In this document: in pieces, positions 40,812 through 52,500 of the stretch
Position numbering within the stretch: the first letter of the stretch is position 1
Layout of the letters: each line of letters opens with the position of its first letter
Source: Nereocystis luetkeana
Lineage: Eukaryota; Sar; Phaeophyceae; Laminariales; Laminariaceae
Direction: 5' to 3'
Assembly (NCBI GenBank): GCA_031213475.1
Contig: JARUPZ010000006.1
Coordinates: 310,001 to 374,000, forward strand
Length of the DNA stretch: 64,000 nt
Translations under genes and position numbers: made by a program
Notes under the pieces: model-generated
What the model saw: the letters and a program-made list of their open reading frames with translations, nothing else
Told to the model about the DNA's origin: nothing
The model's database searches: none

Positions 40812-43800
40812 CCACCAACACCACCACCGCCGCCGTCACCACCATCAACGCCATCACCATCATCATCCATCATCGTCACTACCATCATCATCACCGTCTC
40901 CACCTCCATCCACAAACCCAACCACGACCATCACCACCATTTCCACCACCACCACCACCACCACGGCCATCATCTCAACCACCGGTCTGTACAACCATTG
41001 TCACCACACCAATAGGACGGCGGTGACGAAATACCCTTTCGTCGGTTTCTGTGACGCAATTTACTATGGCGGTCAGAGCGAGAGCGATAGCGACAAGGAG
41101 AGGGAGAGGAACGGCTTCAAACGCGATCGCGAGTACGAGATACGGGAAAGATGCGCTGCGTGCCACCGTGCAGAGTTCGCCAACGTGTCCGAGATGTACC
41201 TTGCCGGGGGGGGGTACGACTCCAACGGGGTGAGCGGGTCACAACACGGCCATACGCATGCGTTCGTCCCTTCGCCCATTGGTAAGTTCGGCTGTTCATC
41301 CGTCCGTCGATTCTTCGCATCCATCAATCCATCCATGCATGCATCAATTTATCCATCCATTGACCCGTCCATCTCTCCATTCATCTATTAATCCATCTGT
41401 TCATCTATCTTATCCGTCCATTTCACACACCCATCCCTCCCCCTACTGGTTATGAAAAGATGTGGATAAGAGCGAGGTGGGACAAGCTTCTGCCTGACGG
41501 ATGGGATAGCGCCGGGGACATCGCCGATAGCAAACGGGTGAGTCACCATACGAGTATATATTTTTGTTTTTGGCGTGTCCGTGTCTAGGTGTACCGACTT
41601 TTGGCGTATTAACGTGTCAGAGTACCTTCTCGTGTTTGCTCGTCCGGGTGTACTGTACTAAGGTACACACTGTACCTAATGTTCCTGCTGTGAGGGATAC
41701 TGCCTACCTTACCTTACCTTACCTTGTGTTCTGATATTTTTTGGTACTCTAGACTGTAAAAGGGGGGTGCTTTGTAACGGTTGGGTGTTTCCGATGGATC
41801 TGTTTTTTTTCACGATATCGGCAGGATATTTTCAACGGTGTGACAGGTTTAACGGTGGCGTATTTTTAAAGGTAGAACGTTTTTAACGGTACATAGGGTG
41901 TTTTCACGCCTTGGACGAACGGTAGTCTGTTTATTAAGAGATTATTTGAATCCTAACCTACCGTTCCGAGTGACTGTTACGGGGGGGCATAGTTAATAGG
42001 ACCCACGGTACTCACGAAAACCTATATATTTCGCTATTTTTACTAACAATATTTGGTCCTATTTACTATTGTCCCCCGTAATAGCACAGATCCACCCCAG
42101 GAAGTATTAGGTGTTGTAGATCATGCAGAGAATACGGGTCTCACCCGGCAACATGACCTAGATCATACAGATCATACAGATCAGGAATATATATATCTGC
42201 CAGATCAAGCAGAGAATACGGGTCTCACCCGGCAACATGAGGTAGATCATACAGATCATACAGATCAGGAATGGATATATCTGCCCTGAAAGATCTGGAT
42301 CGTAAACTCGAATGATCTGCAGACTCTCTGTCCGAGGTGTAGTTAGTTTTAACGCTACCGAAAGATATTTTTCGGTTTGGGCTGGCGGGTTTCGGGTGAA
42401 GGTGGCGACTCCATCCCGGGCCCCGGGTACGAAGCGCTTCACTTGTAACAATAACAAAAAACGCTGTTGTCATTTTCAGGTAGTTTTTTTTTTCCCAGTG
42501 ATGCGGGGAGTTGAAAAGTTACCGCCAGTAACAGTGAGATAAAAGTACTGAATACTGCTTTTTGTTCAGGTACTCTGTAGTATGTTTTCCATTGGTGCGG
42601 GGAACATATTTCTGTGTGGCATTGGTGCTGGTAATATCTACGCGTACATTTTGTCGGTTGGAGGAGAGCTCGCTTGGCCTGGAACACGGTATCGTGTTTG
42701 TGTCGTCCCCCAATGCCCGCAATTAGAGCGTAAGGCGCGCAATAAGAGCGTATTACCACCCCTCTTCGCGGGTCATGACCCGACTGCCCTGTCGGTTCGG
42801 TTCAGGAGGTCTTCAAAATCTCACGGGTCGGGTCGGGTGTCAGGAGGTTTGCAAATATATCATGGGTCGGGCCAGGTCACCCTGGCCCGACCCGACCCAA
42901 CCCGACCCGCTAGGTTTGACCTAAACCATGATCAGCCCTGCTTTGATCTGAACACGAGCTAAAGACGAGCGTAAGACGCATTCTTTGGGGAGCGCTTCTA
43001 CGTACCAGGTATATACGTACTCCTAACAACCCTAACCCTAATCTACAGTATACGAGTATTCATTCATATATCGCAAACACTAAACCGTACCTGGTATACG
43101 TATAGACAATAGCCTTGTATGCGATGGTATGTGTGCTCAAGTTCAAGCAAGGGTGGTGTGGCGAGAAAGTTCACGCAGGCTTGCTTGAGGATGGTTGGCG
43201 GGCCCATACTGTATCTACAGGTGTTGATAGTATACATATCAAACCAATCGCTCAGTCCACGCCGATTATTATTAATAGTGGTGTTAGTGGAACACTCGTA
43301 TTGCTCGTATTAGTAGTAGTGTTAGAAAACTCTGCCCTGAGACTCGAGGAGGGCGGTCTACTGCCGACAACAGCTGACAGTTGTTGCTTAGTTCGGTTCA
43401 TGTTACCCACGAGAGATAAAATCGTTCCGCACACTGTGCCGCCGCTCGTTTGCCGATGTCTGTCTGTCTGTATGTCTGTCCGTCTGTCTGTCTGTCTGTC
43501 TGTCTGTCTGCCTGCCTACCTGCCTGCCTGTCTGTCTGCCCGCCTGCCTGCCTGCCTGCCTGCCTGTCTGTATGTATGTATGTCTGTACGCCTGTCTGCC
43601 TGCCTGCCTGCCTGCACAGGAAGTTCACCTGCGCCTCAAGCTGGGCGGAACTTGCCGCTTCAAGTCGCACCTGTACCACACGTGAGTTGTCTGCCATCCT
43701 CCCAACACGTACCAATATTGCTCCTCCTATTTAGTACCTGGTACGAATGTAGTAATATACTATTACAGTAGTATATATACTATTAATAGCAATCTACCAA

Positions 43801-46800
43801 TACCATCCTGGCTGGAAGTACAAAGTCCGTTTCTTTTTCACATTAGAGCCCGGACGGTGATTGTACTGATTTTATTATATCAGAGTCCAAAGCGGTATGT
43901 CATGTTATACTTTTTTCTTGGACTAGGAAGTGGGACTCGTATGCCATATTTTTATTACAATGCCAGTACTCCTACGCGTTCCTGCTGCGGGGTCCGGCTG
44001 TTGTTGATACAGCCTCTTCTAATACTGACTGTTGTTTGCACGGTTTGTTTTCATGTCTCGGACCTGCTGCGTCGCTTCCGCTAAAAGACCCGAAAATCTC
44101 AAGACAGCGAACTGATAAATCGGAGTATATTACAGTAGAATGAGAGCGAGGAGGGGAGAAGTGTACTGGTCATCGAATGTTAACTCAGAAGACAATACAG
44201 TTGGATTATATGTCATCAATCTACCAGTGCTGCACTCGCGAACAACAGCAATGAGCTGCAGTGTAAACATTTGGAACTATCGAACTGCACGAACAGCAAC
44301 ACCGAGGCCTGGCACACCCACGGGCAACACCGGCAACAGCACTGCCAATATCAGCAGCATTTATACATAGCATGTAGCCGGAGTAGTCGAAAGTTTTTGA
44401 ATCGTTAGCTCCACTCCTACTAATTGTATACACGTGGTGTAAGACCTGAAAATATTTGGGGGTTTTTCGATTTACGCGGCACTCCTCGTTTGGTTGTTTT
44501 GTCGGCTCCTTTTGTCGCCTTTTTGACACTTGTACTGCTTGCCGGGACACCGGTGTTTTGTATTTTGCGCAAATCCTATTCTTTGTTCGGATCTGCGTCT
44601 CCTCTTTGCTCGATCCGTGTCCCCTCTACGCGTGTTCGATCAGACCCTCGTGTATCTCGACACCATGTTCGAAAATACGCGTACAGTTCCGAAGCGGCAG
44701 AACAAAATGGTTTGACCCATCATGCCAGTACTATTTAGTAGCTGCCCTTGGGTTTCCACGTAATACGACAATGTGTAGGACTGCTTGTAGTACATCGTAT
44801 AAGGCTTGCAAGCACACATAGAGTCTAGACTTGTAAGTCACGCATTGCAAGACTTTCGATCCCTCACACATAACACATCAAATATCGTCGCGAATACACT
44901 AGCGTGACAACCAAATACGTGCACAACTTGCACACCAAAGACTTGCACAACTTGCACAACTTGCACAACAAAGACTTGCACAACTTGCACAACAAAGACT
45001 TGCACAACTTGCACAACAAAGACTTGCACAATGCGCATGATGTCTCACCTTCCTCGCTGTTCGTGCTGTCCTGTCATTTTCACTGCTACTGTAGCTTGCT
45101 GCACTACAAGCTGTACCTTGTGTGCAAGATCCGGCACAAGCTGGACGTAGAAGGGGTGAACCCTGAAGGTCTTCGAGACGATCGGTTCAAGGACTTCTGG
45201 GACGCCGAGAAGGCTGCAGTCGACCAGGTTAGTGCTCGGAAATATGGGAATACCTGGTATGTAATATGGTACCAGGTAGTACTCGAAGTATGGTAATGTG
45301 GTAATATGGGAATATGGGAATATGGTATTTCAGCAGTATGGCGATATGGTACTGTGTTAGTGCAGTAGTACCGTGTCCACATGAACGGTACACTGTCTGG
45401 TTGGTGGTAGTGGTGATCATGATATTCATACAGGTATTGGATTGTTGTTGTTGATGATGATGGCGGTCGTAGTGGTGGAGAAGGTGTTGTTGTTCTTGTT
45501 GTTGTTATTGTGGTGACCCTACTGTAAATACGGCTAGTACCATGTCGACGTGAACGCTATCTATTAATAGTTTGTGTTGGTGGTGTTGGTGGTTGGTGTT
45601 GATGTTGGATTAAGCTTGTAGGGATATAACCGTAACCAATCGGTCAATCAATCAACCATCCAATCAACAATCAATCAACCATCCATTCAATAAACCGATC
45701 GATCCATCGATCAATTTAGCAATCCGACCAATGAATTCATGTATTCCAATTATTCGAGCGTCAGTCAACCAATCAAATACTGTAGTCAATCAACCGATCA
45801 ATCAATTTTAATCGACCAATCAATTAATCGATCAATGAACCAAGCAATCGACATGGAAATGGCGGAATCCCGATCGACGAACTTATACCTCAAGTATACG
45901 TTTTTTGGTGACAGCTGATGGGGCGCGCGGAGATGATGGCCAAGATGAAGAACCAAAATGAGGATTGGAGGCCCGAGTCGTGGGAAGGGATACGCACCAT
46001 CCGCAGGTAAAATGAAGTGCATCATCCGCCTTCACAGCTTCTTGTGCTTGCCACAACACGCCACACTTTATCTTCATCTACACCCGTGCACCTATTTTGT
46101 TTTTGAGACTTCTAGTTTAAGGAGTAATAACTCTCCCAAAAAAAAAACATTTTACAGAAAATCGGACGCTCAAGCTCGGGCTATCGAAGGTGTTGTCCGA
46201 GAAATAGTGCGAACGAAACATTTGATCAACGATGTCGAAATAATAATCGCCAAAAAACGTGACCTGTTTTTTAGCACGCATCTCTACTTGCGACTTGCTC
46301 TACTTGCCATTTTGCTCCGCTTGGTTAAAACCGTCCTCTTGATTGACGCTGTCGTGTTGATGGACGCCGTATCTTGATTTGACACCACAGCAGTCTTGAC
46401 TTGACACCGCATCGCGATTGGCACTGCGTTGACTCCGTGTTCATTGGCATCGTCTTTTGACATTTGACAGCAGTTTCTTGACACCCGTGATCATCGCCAC
46501 CGGGTTAAAATGTGTGGATTGACAACGTATTGATGTGGTCTTGCTTCGACCGTATCGTCGCGTTCTTTCTCCAACATTATCAACATGGTACGCCTATATA
46601 TCACTGTGTTTGTCCTATCCTTCTTATCCAGTATCGATAAAGCATGTCAAAATCTGAGCCGAGTGGATAGGTATCATTTTCGAAAAAACACTTTAGATGA
46701 GCGGCCGAAAACTCCGTCGACGAAACTCATCTTTGCAAGCTGCACACTTTATCTCAATCTGCGCATCCGCTTTGTTTTCGGACAAACGTACTTCGAATAT

Positions 46801-47363
46801 AAAAAAAGCTACAGGTCCAACGTGTCATGCAAAGTGCAAACCTCGTTTCAAATATCAAAATCTTCGAGGAAAGCTGTAATTATTTATTCTCCGGTTTGGA
46901 AATGCTATCTGACCAAAACAATTAAATAAATTGACCTCGGTTTCAATTTAATTATTTCGTACTTGGAAATAGAGGTAATTTTTATTTTCCGTCTTCGGGC
47001 ACACGAAATGTACGAGTTGGGGACGAAAAATCGCGGTAGAAAGGTAATCGCATCACTAGACGATAATCCTGCTACCGACCCGGTGCCCCCCACGCCTCTG
47101 ACAGGTGGCTGTACGTGCCGCAGGATGTCATCGAGCTCGAGGAGGCCAAGCGTGAGCGTCAGGCCAGACTGGGTCAGCGGAGCAGCTCGGACGCGAGCGC
47201 CAGCGGAAGCGACAGCAGCGTCGGCATCCGTAGGGGAGGGCGAGGACGGGTGGCGGCTAAAGGGAGCCGCAGCGATGGGAAGAGGGGTCGATATGGGGGT
47301 GCGACCAGCAGTGATGGCGAGGAATCCGATGACGACTTGGCTAGCTTCATTGTGGACGATTGA
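31249..47363 (+). CDS. DUF4211-domain protein, large charged chromatin-type protein
   Basis: Exons: 31249-31305, 32438-33134, about 33257-33335, 34121-34161, 35804-37073, 37633-37703, 39362-39512, about 41079-41229, 41460-41537, 43620-43681, 45095-45227, 45915-46006, 47105-47363. In this model the frame stays open for about 1,046 aa. Exons 3-4 and the exact start of the 41079 exon are the weakest parts. The N-terminal ~700 residues are low-complexity: acidic and basic blocks, Ala/Thr runs, Arg/Gly patches, a 25-Glu stretch. From about residue 715 a folded region follows: SFMWYVEFLAKAAEGDGMGE, then FRPYRRAVKKFEDRI, RCAACHRAEFANVSEMYLAG, LGGTCRFKSHLYHTLLHYKL. The Cys-x-x-Cys segment followed by Gly-x-x-Cys and YH fits DUF4211, found in plant and animal nuclear proteins such as QSER1 and PRR12. 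The C-terminus is Ser/Asp-rich. Function is unknown; a nuclear, DNA- or chromatin-linked role is inferred from composition and family. Confidence 0.83.
32291..32397. mobile_element. Piggybac-like fold-back MITE, copy 2
   Basis: TTAACCCGTTTAGGACTGCA ... TGCGGTTCTAAAGGGGTTAA with arms CAGTCCCGTTTTGGGGACAA / TTTGTCCCCAAAACGGGACT; 107 bp, TTAA on both sides. It ends 40 bp before the DUF4211 exon at 32438, so an open frame reading in from it is misleading. Confidence 0.88.
33463..33596. repeat. Cluster of TACCWGG units
   Basis: Three blocks of two to three TACCTGG/TACCAGG units (33469-33485, 33518-33533, 33575-33592), with TACTCGTA next to the second. Confidence 0.9.
36905..36975 (+). repeat. Coding (GAG)n microsatellite
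   Basis: About 20 GAG codons in a row inside the DUF4211 exon 35804-37073, encoding poly-Glu; likely variable in length between individuals. Confidence 0.95.
37240..37465. repeat. GATC-rich dispersed repeat, copy 3 (inverted)
   Basis: GATAGATCATCTACATACAG, then CAAGCCGGGAAACATGTCCT, CTCCCACTCGGTAACGTGAG and GATCATGAACTGTGGGA: reverse complement of the order seen at 59985-60510. Confidence 0.7.
37725..37822. repeat. (AGT)n microsatellite
   Basis: About 30 AGT units with rare AGC variants, just after the donor of the DUF4211 exon 37633-37703. It yields spurious poly-Thr and poly-Tyr frames on the minus strand. Confidence 0.97.
38195..38415. repeat. GATC-rich dispersed repeat, copy 4 (inverted)
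   Basis: TATAGATAGATAGATCATCT, ACTCAGGAAACATGTCCTAG, CGCCCACCCGGCAACATGAG and CAGATCAGGAAGCTATC in the same order as 37240-37465. Confidence 0.7.
39561..39669. mobile_element. Mariner-like MITE copy 9
   Basis: Near-intact copy with ends TCACGGGGGACCATAGTAAA and CTATGGTCCCCCGTAA. Its right border TA is the first TA of a TATTAATA octamer (39668-39675). Confidence 0.92.
39705..39785. mobile_element. 81-bp fold-back element, GTAGTGATCAGAACC ends
   Basis: Perfect 15-bp terminal inverted repeats GTAGTGATCAGAACC / GGTTCTGATCACTAC around TTTGATGTGTAATTACATTG and GGGGGATACATGGCTG. Related degenerate copies: 9805-9900 and the 100-bp duplication at 9195-9394 (AGAACCAAATATGGTGTG). Confidence 0.8.
40119..40221. 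mobile_element. Piggybac-like fold-back MITE, copy 3
   Basis: Arms GAACCGCAGTCCCGTTTTGG and CAAAACGGAACTGCGGCTCT. Instead of the usual ends, TTAAGGCATGCTTTCGA occurs on both sides (about 40124-40140 and 40217-40233) as a 17-bp direct repeat. Confidence 0.75.
40222..40415. repeat. Degenerate ~50-bp tandem repeat
   Basis: Four units marked by GAGAAAATCGGCCCTGAA (or GGAAACAATCGGCCCTGAAA) and GGGGGTGT. A single related unit lies at about 5268-5310. Confidence 0.8.
40772..40976. repeat. (CAT)n/(CAC)n repeat
   Basis: Uninterrupted ATC/CAT run at 40778-40812, then imperfect CACCATCAC units, in the DUF4211 intron before exon 41079. Confidence 0.93.
41975..42083. mobile_element. Mariner-like MITE copy 10
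   Basis: TTACGGGGGGGCATAGTTAA ... TTACTATTGTCCCCCGTAA; near-intact, TG left and TA right. Confidence 0.9.
42085..42320. repeat. GATC-rich dispersed repeat, copy 5, with internal duplication
   Basis: The segment ATCA-(A/G)GCAGAGAATACGGGTCTCAC...CAGGAAT is duplicated in tandem with a unit of about 88 bp (from about 42119 and 42207). Inverted relative to 59985-60510. It directly follows MITE copy 10. Confidence 0.75.
42760..42950. mobile_element. GACCCG-rich hAT-like fragment
   Basis: TTCGCGGGTCATGACCCG on the left and TGATCAGCCCTG on the right resemble the ends of the element at 29481-30428; the inside has GGGTCGGG and GACCCGACCC blocks. It is degenerate. Confidence 0.6.
43455..43612. repeat. 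(TGTC/TGCC)n tetranucleotide repeat
   Basis: About 40 tetranucleotide units running up to 8 bp before the DUF4211 exon at 43620; it forms the polypyrimidine-like stretch of that acceptor. Confidence 0.95.
44920..45032. repeat. ACTTGCACAACAAAG tandem repeat
   Basis: Units of 12 and 24 bp built from CTTGCACAA and CAAAGA, about nine in total, just upstream of the DUF4211 exon at 45095. Confidence 0.9.
45620..45860. repeat. CAATCAATCAACCATC degenerate repeat
   Basis: Tetranucleotide-derived ATCA/ACCA array in the DUF4211 intron before exon 45915. Confidence 0.85.
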
Positions 47364-49598
47364 GCTCGTTGCTGCGGCTTGTGGGAGGGAGGGGGGGGCG
47401 GGTACTCATGTCATGCATGGCCGTATTTGTATGATCATAGGGGGGGTGTGTCTGCTTAGTTTGAGGGGGGGGGGTGCTCCTGACCCTTCGTTAGTCTTCT
47501 CATTGTGACGTCCCTCCCGGTGTTATGTTCCTTGCACAGCGGTCCGCCCGTGAAAAACAGTCAACAGGCGCTGCACGTCGTTGGTTTACAGATCGATTCC
47601 GCCGATAATGTTAGTATTAGTAGTTGTAGTAGTAGAGCAGCACTTATGTGCTACAATGGGATCGATCGAGTGTGGATTATTTCGCCCACAAGCTGTGTGG
47701 TGTGGCACAAGCTTTATTCATTGCGTTCTCCTTGTAATTTACCTGGTAGGTAATATGTAGTAACGATACATAGAAGGATAGTATGCTCTCTGTAATAAAG
47801 TACCTGGTACCTGGTATGTAAATTGCTGATTGTCTTTGGGAAAAAAAAACGAAAACAATGTAAAAAGCGGGTGTTTATAAAGTGCATGGCGTCATACAAC
47901 AGGATTTTGCTTCAACTTTCGACAGAGTTTTTTTTTTGCCTCACAGCAATAGCGGAGAACCCACCAGAGCAGATAAGCTCTTCGCTTGGGAATGAATTAC
48001 CAGTGATGACGAAGGACACGAGCGTCAGGGTACTCGGTACTTGGATGCCATTGCAACCATTGCAACCATGACCACCACCACCACAACCAAAATCGGTGTA
48101 GCTTAATATCCTGCAGCAAATATCGCGACAAAAGGCAGTGAACGAAAGCATGACAGCGCAGCAGGGACAACAATTAGTGTATCACCCCAAATAGCAGCAG
48201 CATCGGTAAGAGCACTGCAACTGCGCTAAAGCTAAACATAATGCCGTGTGTAACTCTCCGCCAATACCTTCTTTCCGCAGCTGGCGACTTAGTGAGACCC
48301 AGCACCCAAGCTAAGGTTCACACAAAAAAAAAAAAACATGGGGCAGCCGAACACATTTATCATTTCTCATGCCTTTGCAATCTCCATTCGAGCTAGAAGA
48401 AGGCCTTCAATGTTTATCCTGCGAGTTCAATGGTTCGGTTTGCTGCGACTACAAAAACAGGTTCCTTCCCTCTCGCGTGAAACGGCGACCGCACGACCTC
48501 GTGAGACAATACTAACAGGTTACCCTCAACAAACACGCGCACCGAAAAATGGAAGACCTATATGAGGCACCCGCCCTCGCGGCCCGATCCATCCCCGTTT
48601 CCCGACCCCCACTCGAAGTTGAGGGAAAAAACAGATACAGCAAAGAGTTATCGACTTTCTCGAAACATTCCTCCCTGCCTGTCTTGCCCAGAAAAAGAAG
48701 AAGAAGAAGAAGAAAAAACTCTGCGAAAACAAGACCAGATCGTGTAGCTAAAAGAGATCGACCTCCTCGAAACATTCCTCCCTGCCTGTCTTGACCAGAA
48801 AAAGAAAAAGAAGAAAAAAAACTCTGCGAAAACAAGACCAGATCGTGTAGCTAAAAGAGATCGACCCCGCCTCCTGTCTTGACAAGGAAAAAAAAAGTAC
48901 CGCAAAAATATCAAACAAAGCAATTCCGCATACAGACTGCTGAGGCGGCGGCGAATTACTTGGAATTATAGTAGGATGATGTTTGTATGTACGAGGCCAT
49001 GTAGTTTTGAAAAGAAATACGGTTTGTCAGACCGCCTACGGAATTGGCCGTAATTTGCAGTGGACGTAGTTTACTATTAGACAAAGAAACGGTTAAGGAA
49101 AAATACACCGGGTTTCTCTTACGCCCCCCGCTGCGGCCCTTGGCGTCAATGGCTTCACTATTGCTCATCTCGAAGTATTTTGTTTCTGTCTTCAGGCCTT
49201 CTTCTCTCCCTGTCTTTCAGCCCTTTGAGAGTTACCATAGGAGCATGGTAGCATGGTAGCATGGTAGTGACAATCACGACGACAAAATCGGGGGTATCAA
49301 TGGTACCAACCGTCTACGAGCAGCGTGAGAGCCCAGGCCAGCACAGCACGGCAGCAGAGGGGTAGAATCATGTCTTGCCCCGTGCCGCACGATTCCTTGC
49401 ATTCTCACTATTAATACTGTGCCTGTACTGCTGTGACTCGGACAGCACAGGCACAGTATCAATACTTTATTTATACTATCCCCCAATCCCCGATCACGGA
49501 GTGACCGTTGCCGTAGTCATCACGATTTCGGTGTTCCCGTCTCAATTCCCAAGAGCGTTATGGCTACTGTAGCGTGAAGCCTAGTGTTGCTATATTTT
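47364..49598. other. Convergent spacer DUF4211 gene / asparagine synthetase
   Basis: No recognisable gene. It contains a duplicated ~105-bp block (48655-48866), G-runs just after the DUF4211 stop, TACCTGG units near 47803 and GCATGGTA triplication at 49243-49266. Both 3' UTRs lie here; I could not assign polyadenylation sites. Confidence 0.65.
48655..48866. repeat. ~105-bp tandem duplication
   Basis: Two units, each starting CTCGAAACATTCCTCCCTGC and ending TAGCTAAAAGAGATCGACC, differing mainly in the length of the AAGAAG run; a third partial unit follows. Confidence 0.9.
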
Positions 49599-52500
49599 TC
49601 AAGCAGTAGCGTTCTGGGCCCCCTTGTCGCCGATCTCGAAACCCTCGCCGTACGCATCCACGTGCACACCCCCGATCGCGCGGCCGGAGCAATCCGCGCG
49701 GTTCTGCAAGTTTGAAGGAGACATTGCGCAGGAACGGAGAGAGGGGGAGGTCGTAGTAAGTACTAATACCGCAGACCCTCGCATCCCTACAATACCTGGA
49801 CGGAGGGAGAGGGGGCGAGACACGAAGAAGCCTGAAAATCGGACGTGGTTGAAAAAAATGTGTCTGTCGGTGCGGCGTAACAGCGTCCGTCTGATTTCCG
49901 ATGGACTAAAACGGCTCCTGAGACTAATAACATACTTCGAAGCAATGAAAATAAACGTTCAGCGGCCGAAGCAAAGTCATGAACAAAAAAAGGTAGTACC
50001 TCATTTAGGCCCTGAGGACTGCACGCCCATGATGGGAAGATATGTGCACACGCCCTATACCACACTGGTAGACCCCAGTAGCCTTAAAAGCATGATTAGG
50101 ATGCTTGCTTGGCATGGCCGACGGTACGAACGTACTCGTCACATTTTGTTTTACACGTTTTTGCCCCTTGAAGGCATGCCTCCAGGTCACACAAGGTTCG
50201 ACGGTTGTAATCGTCAGTATTGTTCTACACGTTTTCCACCTGAAAGGCGTGCCTTTAACCGTTTCGACAAGTTTTCCACTCGGAGGCATGCCTTCAAGTC
50301 TCCAAGTTTTCGCCCTTCAAGGCATGCCTCCAACCCTTCCGACAAGGTTTCCACTTGAAGGCGTGCCTAAACGCCATCACTTCGGCCGCTACTATAATCC
50401 CCGTTTGATACTGACAGTATGTATGAAGAGAGTGAAAACGGTCACAGTCCTCACATTTCCGTCCATAGAGGTATTTCTACGAGTAAACTCAATCAAATAT
50501 ATCCAGTAAAACGAGGGTTCGTATGTACGAACTCGTCTTGCTTCGTAGACCCAAGATGCATCATGTCCATTCCGTGGTCAAACTAAGTGCAATTCAGGAG
50601 AAAACAATATGTATCGCAACGAAACAGGACAGTACCAAGTGAGATATATGTCCAACGTACTGCCTGCCGGTCACCGAAGAACAGACAGACGACAACACAA
50701 TTTGAGCATGAATTGCGATCAAACATACGAGCAATGAATCGCAAATTCCTGGAAAATAAAAATAAAAATAAAACGGAAACAAAAACAAAAAGTCTGGGTT
50801 AGGCCAGATTTTCCTCACCCTCGCCCCTCATCTACCCAATCGTCGTATCATACATATCCTCGTCATCCCTACACTCAGAATTATGATGCCAATGACTGCT
50901 ACTGTTATGCATGCCCTCCGACAACGTGCAGCGTGTTGTCAATCGCAAAATATGGCGAAAAGGGAGAAAAAGAAGACCGCTATTTATACGTACAAAAACG
51001 AAAAACTACCACACCCCGAAGACCCAGTTGACCCTAACCCCCCTTGCCTTAAAAGACTCGTCCCATGCTATCGCGCGAGCGGTGGAGCAGGCGATGGAGG
51101 GACCGGCAGGGACAGTCTCGACCGCGGCAGGGGTGGGGAAAAACTCTTCGAAAATCTTGCGGTACAGGTAAGCCTGGAAACGGGCAACACGCCAACGAGC
51201 GCACAGGAAACGGACGATCAGCCAATCAGCCGACAGGAAACAGCCAAAAAAGTGAAACGGAGTCGTCAATCAGTGATCAGGAAGCGGACAATCAGCCATT
51301 ACAGGAAACAGACTATCGGCTAATCAGCGAACGGGAAAAAACAATCAGCGAATAGGAGTGGCTAATCAGTGAACAAGAAGCGGACATTCAGCCAATCACC
51401 GAACGGGAATATCTCCCTCAGCGACCAGAAGCAGATACTCAGCCAATCAGCGAACAGGACACCGGCAAAGAGCGAACAGAACATCGACAGCAAGCGAACA
51501 GGGCATTGCAGCCAATCAACCGATCAGCGAATAAAAAGCGGGCAAACAGCTGATCAGCAAACAGCAAACAGCGAACAGCGCACAGGCCGTCAAGCAATCA
51601 GGCAATCAGGGCACGGGAGACAGACGACGACCCCGGCGAGAGTGGCAATGCGAAGGTGGCACAGGCAAGGCAGCAAGGCTGGCTGGCGAGCCGCGCAGAA
51701 AAAACAGCAGCAGCTTCTCTCCTGATTATTCATCCTAGAGAGATACAAGTTATGCGTCACAGATAAGAGACAAAAAAAAACGAAACCAAAACAGTAGGAG
51801 AGGAGTCACGGTAGGCACCTGAAATGCGTACCGTTTACGAAAAACACAACAAAACACGTCAACCTACAAAACAGGAAAATAAAAAACCAAATCGAACAAA
51901 CAAACGAAAAAATACAAAGGCATCGACACATGTACGCACCTCCTTGGTGGCCGGGGGGTCGCGCGGGAAACGGCGCGTTCGGTGCGCGAACTGCTCGTCG
52001 GTGACCTGCCGCAAAAGATCCGTTGGAATATCGAAAGAAATATCCGTTGCAATATCGAGAGATCCGTTGAAATGATCGCGGCAACAATGCAACAGAGCAT
52101 CGCACGAAAAACGGGTACGTATGAGTCTAGCGTTGATATATCCGTTGGAAGATCACGGCCGCAGTACAGGAAGATACCAAGCAAAAAACGGTACGTATTG
52201 AGCATGTACTTGGTATCCGTGGAACGATCGCGGGAGCCGCGCAACCAAACAGGAAGCGGGAAGGAAAAAACATAGAGCGATTATGAATACGAGAGTGGAA
52301 CAGACGAAGAACATGCCGCGCCGCTTCTGTTGGGTGTGCGTGGTAGCATTTGTGTTCAGAGCAGTTATTTTACGCGGTACAAATACGACTACTACGATAG
52401 CAATTTCTAGCAAAAAGATACGAGAGCTAATCGTATCATCAACAGCATGAGCAGACGTGGCGAAGATAGCAGCAGTTAGCCGCATCGGCACCAGTGACAA

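Noticed and set aside
43020-43036. CCCTAACCCTAA, telomere-like
   Set aside because: Only two units; too short to indicate an interstitial telomere.
44920-45032. Regular repeats considered as a CRISPR-like array
   Set aside because: Units are continuous with no unique spacers, and the genome is eukaryotic.
49624-50358. 244-codon open frame on the plus strand
   Set aside because: It runs antisense through the last asparagine synthetase exon and its intron, and its second half is a ~35-bp tandem repeat; no family resemblance.
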